The notes under the pieces are model-generated. The model had not been told where the DNA came from and searched no databases. It saw nothing but the letters and a program-made list of their open reading frames with translations. DNA of 64,000 nucleotides from Spongilla lacustris (taxonomy: Eukaryota > Porifera > Demospongiae > Spongillida > Spongillidae), in contig OX442415.1 in assembly GCA_949361645.1 (NCBI GenBank), positions 30,685,192-30,749,191 of the forward strand. The letters are read 5' to 3'. Shown here piece after piece: positions 56,440 through 64,000 of this stretch (positions within the stretch are counted from its first letter, which is position 1; each line of letters starts with the position of its first letter). The translations under genes were made by a program, and so were the position numbers.

Positions 56440-56945
56440 TCGTGTACCGAATGTGAAGTAGTGCAGGTGGTGTGCACAACGGACGCTGCACCAATATATA
56501 TTGAAAGAATGAGCATATGCATGGCGGAGCATATGGCGTTGGGAGGTGCTTTAATCAACAACCCACAACTTGTTGTCCTTAACGATGTTTCACTCCCACT
56601 AGATATAAATGTACCAGCCTCACATGATACTCGCACACACCTAAATTTAGTAACTCTTCAGTTTAATTACAACCTTGGCAGGTACGTCAACCAAGAGATG
56701 GCCTCATTGATGGACTTGTGAGCGCTCTGGTGGCATCCTGTGACAGGACCCATGGGACTACATCCTTATCCCCCAAGGAGGCAGAGGCATTGTTTGCCCA
56801 GCACTGCAATGTGGGGTATAAATATCTAAAGGAGACAGCACCAGGATGAGGAGGTGGCAACAAGGACACACAAGTCGTAACCATGGCAAGAGATACACCT
56901 ATAATTGAAGGGTTCATGCACCTAAGATTATGATTCCACAATAGC
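56440..56945 (+). pseudogene. Decayed gene segment downstream of the unit array
   Basis: The plus-strand frame includes VVCTTDAAPIYIERMSICMA, EHMALGGALINNPQLVVLND, VSLPLDINVPASHDTRTHLN and LVTLQFNYNLGR, with a GTACGT donor-like step at about 56682. After a one-base shift it continues as DGLIDGLVSALVASCDRTHG, SLSPKEAEALFAQHCNVGYK, YLKETAPG. A TGA follows, then NKDTQVVTMARDTPIIEGFM, another TGA and FHNSILDGKQ in the same frame. Both stops are one C-to-T step from CGA. It reads like a formerly constrained protein. Not recognised. Confidence 0.4.
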
Positions 56946-57030
56946 ATTCTGGATGGAAAGCAGTGAAGTCTATAGACCTCACCATTTGCACATATATTTT
57001 GGCTAATGGATCTCACCATCAGATCAAGAG

Positions 57031-57600
57031 ATGGCCATGCAAGAGGAGCTGGTCCAAGCACAAGAAGCAGAAATGGGTGCCCAACAGCAGCTGTGCAAAG
57101 AAAACAAGAACCAAGCACTGGGAAATTGGATGCGTTGGTTTGAATACCATGCGGCAAATAACGATCACCAGGGCGGCAAAACCCCTACATTTCACTCTGC
57201 GCGAAGAGATAAACATTGCCCAGTTGGCACAGAGATGTGGAGTTCCCTGCCAAAATGTGGAGTCACATGGCCTTTGGTGCTGTTCCGTGAATGTCGCCAC
57301 GATGCATCAGAGTTGGGCCATGTGAACCATCTAAATCTTGCAGAGTTCGCAGGAAGCATCATTGTGCCTTATGGGTACAATGCACCTGTGCATGCCAGGA
57401 GGATGGTGGCAGAGTGCAGCTCAATAACAGTGGTAGCAACCGGCCCAGATGCCTAGGGAGGGAGGCTGCCAGTAGAACTATTTAGATCTCAGGGTGGTGC
57501 GCTCAACTCTACGGTACCCACCGAGGTTGAGCGCATTGAAGCTGGGCTAAGCTACCCCATGGACGACAGCAGACTATATGTGCAAGCCTACCTCAAGGTA
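57031..57600 (+). pseudogene. Unknown coding family P5
   Basis: A 141-codon frame from 57031: QEELVQAQEAEMGAQQQLCK (probable coiled coil), then a less certain middle, then WPLVLFRECRHDASELGHVN, LAEFAGSIIVPYGYNAPVHA, RRMVAECSSITVVATGPDA and TAG at 57454-57456. The same frame continues past the TAG as GGRLPVELFRSQGGALNSTV, PTEVERIEAGLSYPMDDSRL, YVQAYLK to a GTACAG donor-like step at about 57598. In the middle the alternative frame (AAKPLHFTLREEINIAQLAQ, RCGVP) looks more natural, so a frameshift is likely. The copy at 49.86 kb keeps the TAG, so it is not a sequencing slip. Confidence 0.4.
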
Positions 57601-57689
57601 CAGAGGACAAACGTTGGACTGCACAAGTAAAAACACTATGGTAACTACCATACCTTAGTGTCATACTAACTGTTGGCATACCCTCCCAC

Positions 57690-57927
57690 AGATGATGACC
57701 TCAGACAAAGAGCATCAAGCCTGTCAAGGGGAACAAAGAACACCAAGGGACCACTGCCAGGAAGGCATCCGAGCCTGGAGATAAGGATGTTGACGATGCC
57801 AGGAGAAGGAAGTGCAACAGAGACCACAGAAGAACAAGAGAATAGCAGGAAAACAGAGGTGCCCAGAAGGGAACCAGGAGGAAACGTGGAAGAGACCCCC
57901 CGACAGAAAAACCAACTGAAGGTGTAG
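57690..57927 (+). other. Candidate last exon of the P5 locus
   Basis: Begins after a CCTCCCACAG acceptor-like site (about 57690). In one frame it reads DDDLRQRASSLSRGTKNTKG, a Glu/Arg/Thr-rich stretch, PGGNVEETPRQKNQLKV and a stop at 57927. Low-complexity, probably disordered. Phase with the preceding segment is unresolved. Confidence 0.3.
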
Positions 57928-58230
57928 TCTCCCCCAATAGCAGATATAACAGCCCAACAGCAACAAGAAGTGGAAAGGCAAGGCCAGGAAGAATACTCAT
58001 GTGAGGGGATTCCTGTCAGAGTCCAGCTTGGAAGAGGAAAAGGATGAAGTAGAACAGGAAGAAGGAAGAGAAGCTCCCCTTCCACCTCCCTTACATATAC
58101 CAATGGCAGTAGAAACACTGCATGAGCACCAGCATCCTTAACGTTACAAAGCTTTGGACCAAACATCGAGGGGGCAGGGCTGGCGCTGTTCCTAAGGCCA
58201 GCACCACCAGTTTTGTAACTATAAAATGTT

Positions 58231-58236
58231 ATTAAA
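58231..58236 (+). terminator. Candidate polyadenylation signal downstream of the P5 locus
   Basis: ATTAAA in an AT-rich context about 300 bases after the candidate last exon. Confidence 0.25.
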
Positions 58237-58553
58237 AGTGTTCTTCTCACGAAGGAAACAGTATCCCGGATGAACGATGTTGAGGTATGCCATACATAAT
58301 AGCCTAGGGTTTTCTGAAGACCTTGGTGCTTTCTCCTTCCTTTACTATGACGTAGATAACTATCAGGGGCTGCTTAGGCGTATATATTAGAACTGCATTA
58401 CATTCTTCTTCAGGTTACAACCTTTCTAGAGAAATTTTTGTTTTTGTTTGTTAATTCTTGGTCTATTTAAGAGTACCATTTGGCAGTTACAGATCATAAT
58501 TTTTTACTAAGTGTGGAGCGACCTTTGGATTCCTGTATTGGCCACGAGGGGCA

Positions 58554-58850
58554 GTGGTGGCAGAATACCAGGCAGAGCTAGGAGGGGCAGTAGTGGAAGA
58601 ATACCAGGCTGAGCTGGGAGGGGCAGCAGTGGAGGAATACCACGCTGAGCTGGAAGGGGCAGCAGTGGAGGAATACCACGCTGAGCTGGGAGGGGCAGTG
58701 GAACAGGATCTAACAGACGCCTGGTCTCTAGCAGTGGGGGAGACACGGAAGAAGGGAGTGAGGTGGAACATCATCACACAGGAACAATTACAGCAATCAT
58801 TTGTCTGGTTGATTTGTATGGAGATATTACTTTTATTACGGACAAAATAA
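58554..58850 (+). CDS. Small ORF with four 12-residue repeats, unknown
   Basis: From about 58554 the frame encodes four copies of EY(Q/H)AELGGA(A/V)VE (36-bp repeats, to about 58700), then VEQDLTDAWSLAVGETRKKG, RWNIITQEQLQQSFVWLICM and a stop at 58848-58850. The amphipathic Glu-Ala-Leu repeats would form a helix. The minus strand is also open across the repeat, so coding is unproven. The frame is open upstream to a TAA near 58498, and no acceptor was found. Confidence 0.25.
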   Translation: MVAEYQAELGGAVVEEYQAELGGAAVEEYHAELEGAAVEEYHAELGGAVEQDLTDAWSLAVGETRKKGVRWNIITQEQLQQSFVWLICMEILLLLRTK

Positions 58851-58929
58851 AAATAAATGTACCACTCTGAGAGCTACTTAAATCACAACTGCTTCAGGGA
58901 CAACAACTCCTGGGACAGCCACCAACAAG

Positions 58930-59460
58930 TCCTGTACTAGGGTTTGTGATATCAGAGGCAATGGGGCTATTTTGTTTCTTGATGGCTTTCTTACCTGAAT
59001 GAACACCCGGGGGGGGGGGGGGGGGGGGGTACAATTGTGCAGCAAAAAAGATTCTGTTGTTTGGTTACAGAAGGGACCTAGTTGCATTTAATGATACTGC
59101 CATATAGTACAAGTGCTTCTAGGATCGGGCCGGGATAAGTAAGGATTAAAATCCTTTCAGTACTTGTAAAATGACCAGTGCTAGCGGACCTATCCATTAC
59201 ACTCCAACCAATCCACATGGAGCGTAATGGAAAAGTTAGCAAACACAGGTCATTTTACAGGTACCAAAAGGATTTAAGCCTTTCTAATCTCGGCCCGATC
59301 TGAAAAGGACTTACTTTTTGTAAGCCAGTACCATTAAATGTAACTAGATTTTTTCCATGACCAAACGACAAAAACAATTGTACCCCCGAGTGGACATTCA
59401 GGACAATAGACATTAATTTTACAAAGTTTCGGCCCAAACAGATAAGGACTTGTACAACGA
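58930..59460. mobile_element. Long imperfect palindrome / foldback element (~500 bp)
   Basis: Symmetric about position 59210. Matched pairs outward from the centre: CCATTACACTCCA with TGGAGCGTAATGG; 59123-59180 with 59244-59300 (GATCGGGCC...CTTGTAAAATGACC); CTAGTTGCATTTAATGATAC with its partner near 59335; GGGGGTACAATTG with its partner near 59375; CCTGAATGAACACC with its partner near 59395. Arms diverge by about 15-25 percent, so this is an old foldback. It includes the G21 run at 59009-59029 in one arm only. Confidence 0.7.
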
Positions 59461-59749
59461 GGCAAAACAAAACAAACTTCACTACGATGCTGAAAGAGCT
59501 TAACGCACAAATACGTACCCACCAAGATGTACAAATGTGCACATCCAGGACATTACACACTAATGGATTTGAACCGTTCCTTAGACCACCATATCAGTTG
59601 ACATTACTGGCTGACGTTACTTACCTTACTAGATGTTTACATTACGCGCCTTCCACTGCACACTTCATGTTAACTACAACTGTACCAGTATCAATGGCTT
59701 AATACTACTTATACACATACAAAATGACTAATCAACAAAAGCTACAACT

Positions 59750-59905
59750 GGCTTAGCTACAACTGTACCACTCCAGTACCAATGGCTGGCTTAGTTACAA
59801 CTGCACCACTCCAGTACCAATGGTTGGCTTAGCTACAACTGCACCACTCCAGTACCAATGGCTGGCTTAGCTACAACTGTACCACTCCATTACCAATGGA
59901 TGGCT
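59750..59905 (+). repeat. 38-bp tandem repeat, about four copies
   Basis: Starts at 59750, 59788, 59826 and 59864. The unit begins GGCTTAGCTACAACTG and contains ACCACTCCAGTACCAATGG. Confidence 0.9.
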
Positions 59906-61080
59906 TTACATGACACCAGAACTACTAATGCACCTACACAAAATGGTAAGTACAACTTACCTTCTCTTTCATCATCCATCAATGCGGTGTTCCATCCTTC
60001 ACCTCCATTTGAATGTGCTTGCTATCTGGTAGGAGACGAGTGGACATAGAATTGGTGGAGGATCCCTCCAGCAGGGCTCTGGCAGGCCTAAAATAGAAAT
60101 CCAAAAAGTAATTACACACAATTCATTCTCTGTGTGTATACATCTACATGTGAAGAAATAATGTATTCATTACCTAATCAGCCAAATTGGTCATTAACTA
60201 AACACGCAAGACTTGTTTCCAATTAAATTGTTTGCATGTCTGCCTTTTTTTGCATTGAACTTCTTAAACCATATCTCTCATCTTGCAATGCATATCCATG
60301 TGGGGTGATAGTTGGCAGAACGACCTTCCTTGTTATCACTACTTTACTAAAGCAAAATATGTATAATATTACTGAGAATGTATTTTAGAATTATGGTTAT
60401 GGGGAGAATGCACTTAGTTATCTCTCGCGTCTTTGCGACCACCTCAAATGTGGCAACCATAATTCATGGACCCACGTGCGACATCAATATTCAAGTAGTG
60501 TAATATACTAATTTCGCCAGTATGGGGTAGTTGCCACCCGCGCTTTTAATAGCATAATGAGTTAGGATCTTTCTGTATCACGTTGCTATGTACAACAAAG
60601 ATGGACACTCCTGACGTCATCGCAGGTGGCATCACTACATACGCTACCCTACCCACTGTGGCCCAATCGTGGTTAAAGCGACTGCCATATCTACTACCTA
60701 TATCCGGGCTCCCCTTGTGCTAGCTTCCAACACACCCCGCTATGTCGTTAAGCGGCTGGTCAAACTTCCTAGTAAGGGGTAGGCAGAACGTGGCGCGCAC
60801 TCCTTATCCAATATTCCATCAGCCACTGATACTCCCATACCGTCTCCAGTTGCCCACGCTACCCCTCCCTCGCTCGTTACTTACCGGTAATATGCCATCA
60901 AGAGCGGCTATGGTTTTCCTATTCCTCTCGCAAATTGTTCATTGTTCCTTGCTGTCCTCCAAGGCCTTTTGACATATTTATGTACTACCGCGCCTTTCTT
61001 CGCCTGTCGTGTTATGCGCAGTGGCATTGAGACCTGAAAATGAAAAAATGCCACGTGCACGCGTTTAATCAATGACGCGT
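59906..61080. other. Upstream region of the RPAP3-like gene; no other gene supported
   Basis: A 76-codon frame at 60742-60972 has no motif. The sequence becomes less AT-rich and CpG-containing toward 61080, fitting a promoter region. Confidence 0.4.
60612..60619. promoter_or_regulatory. Perfect CRE palindrome TGACGTCA
   Basis: Full ATF/CREB-type palindrome about 480-500 bases upstream of the RPAP3-like start codons. Binding not demonstrated. Confidence 0.3.
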
Positions 61081-61126
61081 CGATTCATCGCGCATCATGG
61101 ATGCGATTCATCGCGCACCATGGATG
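61081..61126 (+). repeat. 23-bp tandem duplication spanning the RPAP3 start codons
   Basis: CGATTCATCGCGCATCATGG-ATG (61081-61103) and the same with one change (61104-61126). Each copy has two ATGs, and the 23-bp spacing puts ATGs 61097 and 61120 in different frames. Confidence 0.8.
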
Positions 61127-64000
61127 CCACTCATGCAGCTCAATTGCAACAGCAGTTGCGACATGATTCAAATGAGGTCCAAAGTTTTGTAAGAACTGGG
61201 AGATTGGGAGGATCAGATAAAGCAGAAAGATGAGAGCCTTAAGAAAAACAAGCCAATTCTAAAGCAGGTTAATTTCTTTTTGTGGACATGCGCCGCTGAA
61301 TGCCGACCGGCACACTATGATACTTTCTGTTTCATTTAGAAACTGCCTCCTATTAGAGGACAGGCAGGAAGAGATAATCATAGTGGTAGAGTTGACAGCG
61401 GGAAAGCAGCCAAGGTATCGAATGAAGCTGACAAGGGCTCCAAGCCTGCGAGAATTGCTTCCTTCGATTATAAGCAATGGGACAAGCTGAGCACGTATGT
61501 TAATAGCACTTCCCACGTGATGCCTGGGATATGCCTTCTAGGACAAACTGTGTGCGGAGTCGGACTGTTCGGCAGAGAATGACTCGTCACGTGATGAAGA
61601 TATGGAGGAAAAGGAGGCAGAAGTCAAACAGTCACTGAAGCGGCAAGCTGAGTCCGAAAAAGAGGTTAGTGGGCGTGTCAGCTGTGTCCCCACATACAAA
61701 AGTGAACACCACAAATTCAGTTATAAGTGGTGGGCTATACACGTACCCAACTCTTTACAGCTACATGTGGGGTAAATTCCAATATTGCAAATTTGCGCAA
61801 TATTTGCCCCAAAAACATCATCCCAAATGGTATGTATGTGCCCATGCACATACCTGAGAGAAAGGAGGGTGGAGGGGGAGGAGGGTTGTGCTGTTAACAT
61901 TATTGGTTTGTCTGGTGCTTCTAGGGTAATGCATACTTCAAAGAGGGTCGGTATGACCTAGCTGTGGAATGCTACACTCATGGGATGGACCTGGACCCAC
62001 TATGTCATGTTCTGCCAGCCAACAAAGCCATGGCTCTCATCAAGTTGGAGAGGTGAGGAGAAGATGGTGTGAGGTGTGCTGTGTGATGAGATATGTGTTG
62101 TGTGGTGAGGTGTGCTGTGTGGTGAGGTGTGGTGAGATATGTGTTGTGTGGTGAGGTGTACTGTGTGGTGAGGTATGCTGTGTGGTGAGGTATGCTGTGT
62201 GGTGAGATATGTGTTGTGTGGTGAGGTGTGTTGTGTGGTGAGGTGTGCTGTGTGGTGAGATTGTGTTGTGTGGCGAGGTGTACTGTGTGGTGAGGTGTGG
62301 TGAGATATGTGTTGTGTGGTGAGGTGTGCTGTGTGGTGAGGTGTGTTGTGTGGTGAGATATGTGTTGTGTGGTGAGGAATGCTGTGTGGTATGGTGTGGT
62401 GAGGTGTACTGTGTGGTGAGGTATGCTGTGTGGTGAGGTGTGCTGTGTGGTGAGATATGTGTTGTGTGGTGAGGTGTGCTGTGTGGTGAGATGTGTTGTG
62501 TGGTGAGGTGTGCTGTGTGGTGAGATATGTGTTGTGTGGTGAGGTGTACTGTGTGGTGAGGTATGCTGTGTGGTGAGGTGTGCTGTGTGGTGAGATATGT
62601 GTTGTGTGGTGAGGTGTGCTGTGTGGTGAGGTGTGTTGTGTGGTGAGATATGTGTTGTGTGGTGAGGTGTGCTGTGTGGTGAGTAATGCTGTGTTGTGTG
62701 GTGAGGTATGCTGTGTTGTGTGGTGAGGTGTACTTTGTGGTGAGGTGTGCTGTGTGGTGAGATATGTGTTGTGTGCTGTGTGGTGAGATATGTGTTGTGT
62801 GGTGAGGTGTGCTGTGTGGTGAGGTGTGTGGTGAGTAATGCTGTGTTGTGTGGTGAGGTATGCTGTGTTGTGTGGTGAGGAATGCTGTGTTGTGTGGTGA
62901 GAAATGTGTGGTTAGGTGTGGTGTGCTGTGTTGTGTGGTGTGGTGAGGTGTGTTGTGTGGTGTGTGGTGAGTAATGCTGTGTGGTGAGGTGTGCTGTGTA
63001 GGTGGTGAGGTGTGTCTGTACAGTGTGTTATTGTAGAGAACAGGACCTACTAAGCCTGTTGGGTCCCCAGACCATTATGTGGCCAACGTAGATGTAATTA
63101 CCATACTTAACATGGAGATTCGGGTCATCTAACTATTATGAGCAAGGAAATACACAAGCACCAATAATCATGTGTGTTTCAAGCTAGGAGACACCTTTTA
63201 AAAATATTAACCCTTTAATCACACTCACAAATGGGGACCATAACTACTTTATGGCCCTCAATTCAATGCCAACCTTAGCTATGTAGATATGAGGGTGCAA
63301 GGTTGCGATTTTGAAAAACAAACAGTGGTGTGTATTTCCTAAACCATTTCGGTTATTAACTCAACCAATGATACAACTCACTTTCATTATCAAGACCAAC
63401 ATGGATGTAGCATGTCCACTACCATATAAGGGGATGTAGCATGTCCACTACCATATAAGGGGATGTAGCATGTCCACTACCATATAAGGGGATGTTTCAT
63501 GTACAATACTTCACTTGCTGATTGCTCCACCTCGCTAGCTCTGGACAGCAGGTATGCCAAGGCCTACCTGAGGAGGGGTGTGGCCAGGAGGAAGCTGGGG
63601 AGATCAGAGGAGGACTTCAGAGCTGTTGTGAGGCTTGAGCCGGCCAACAAGCAGGCCAGGGCAGAGCTGGGTGAGATAGAAGACAAACAGGTGCACTTCT
63701 ATTAGAGCCATTCTTAGCGAAGCAACCTGTTGATGACAAGGTGCCCAGTCCTTACATTCAGTGTGTCAAGACTCAGTCCTCCACCCACACTGGTCCGATG
63801 TAACCACACCCACTCACACAGGTGCCGCTAAGGAGGATGGCTGTGGAGGATGTGGACCTTCGGCCTCCTCCCCAGACCCCTTCAGGTCACGAGACTTCCA
63901 AACACTCGACCACTTGCACAGAGCATGCTGACCTATCCACAAAGAATGTGGTTACCATGGCAACTGATGATTCGCCTAAGGGTGTTCCATCAGAGCACCA
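61097..64000 (+). CDS. RPAP3-like TPR co-chaperone, 5' part (runs off the window)
   Basis: RPAP3 links Hsp90/Hsp70 to the R2TP complex, which assembles RNA polymerases, snoRNPs and PIKKs. Predicted exons: ~61120-61267, 61340-61494, 61542-61664, 61925-62052, 63489-63690 and 63822 to beyond 64000. Exon 1 has the family N-terminus (ELGDWEDQIKQKDESLKK) and exon 2 LPPIRGQ then IASFDYKQWDKLS. Exon 3 is acidic. Exons 4-5 form a TPR domain: GNAYFKEGRYDLAVECYTHG, PANKAMALIKLE, DCSTSLALDSRYAKAYLRRG, RLEPANKQARAELGEIED. Exon 6 (VPLRRMAVEDVDLRPPP) begins the linker. Only one of the family's two TPR domains is present, most like the second one. Oddities: a one-base frame conflict in exon 1 (TAA at 61190-61192 just before ELGDW), and a phase mismatch across the 47-bp intron 61495-61541. 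Start chosen at ATG 61120, which gives the conserved N-terminal frame. Confidence 0.85.
62053..63025 (+). repeat. TG-rich minisatellite filling RPAP3 intron 4
   Basis: About 970 bases of 17- and 19-bp units, GTGAGGTGTGCTGTGTG and GTGAGATATGTGTTGTGTG, with shorter variants. Almost no C outside GCTG. It begins at the exon 4 donor itself (AG-GTGAGG), so each unit repeats a donor-like GTGAGG. Confidence 0.93.
63403..63498 (+). repeat. 29-bp tandem repeat at the RPAP3 exon 5 acceptor
   Basis: GGATGTAGCATGTCCACTAC then CATATAAGG, starting at 63403, 63432, 63461 and a partial at 63490. The chosen acceptor (ATATAAG ending 63488) is in the last copy. Each unit offers GTAG and ATAAG acceptor-like steps. 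Confidence 0.9.

Noticed and set aside
25370..57456. Idea that TGA/TAG codons are reassigned in this genome
   Set aside because: The nuclear receptor and RPAP3 frames use ordinary codons and end at normal stops, and the in-frame stops occur only in degenerate repeats. Decay is the simpler explanation.

Overview
The window looks like a nuclear contig from an early-branching marine animal, most probably a demosponge (inference). Supports: very short introns (47-65 bp) in a nuclear receptor gene and an RPAP3-like gene; abundant short inverted repeats and MITE-like elements; many long poly(G)/poly(C) runs; and retroelement C-terminal fragments of a type I associate with sponge and cnidarian genomes. 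There is one 200-base assembly gap (12783-12982). No rRNA, tRNA, operon or CRISPR was seen. Family assignments rest on motif recognition only; no database search was possible.

Layout. 1-2000: three decayed copies of a reverse-transcriptase-type polyprotein C-terminus in alternating orientation. 2000-4400: gene-poor, with poly(G) runs and a foldback element. 4420-5883: a four-exon nuclear receptor, the best complete gene. 6000-12600: gene-poor, with hairpins, (AC)38 and nested terminal-inverted-repeat elements, one carrying a 200-bp internal tandem repeat. 13000-20450: a mosaic of two repeat blocks in both orientations around three arrays of a 27-bp minisatellite. 20450-24400: AT-rich, no convincing gene. 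24400-29720: a duplicated segment. Comparing its copies exposes two transposon insertions with clean target-site duplications: 1660 bp with CACAGTG-type ends, and 451 bp with CAGAGTC ends. 30296-32225: a purine-only satellite (19-bp unit, 1080 bases without a pyrimidine) and a degenerate purine-rich tail. 33438-40065: a tandem array of a ~0.96-kb unit, about seven copies, ended by a Ty3/gypsy fragment and its LTR (40066-41945). 42240-45300: a second copy of the 26.9-29.0-kb segment. 46400-49420: Ty1/copia, chromodomain and Penelope-like fragments. 47400-58250: copies of an unrecognised multi-exon coding family, including four tandem 1.2-kb units that alternate between two types, then a decayed downstream locus. 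58500-60000: a small repetitive ORF, a ~500-bp palindrome and a 38-bp tandem repeat. 61097-64000 (runs off the edge): the 5' part of an RPAP3-like TPR co-chaperone gene.

The only two genes with recognisable cellular roles are the nuclear receptor (ligand-type transcription factor) and RPAP3 (Hsp90/R2TP co-chaperone). They are about 55 kb apart and nothing suggests that they work together. Both show one-base reading-frame discrepancies at or near splice junctions, which more likely reflects consensus indels than biology. Most of the rest is mobile-element and tandem-repeat DNA. The most interesting parts are the unknown gene family at 47-58 kb and the CACAGTG-ended insertion.
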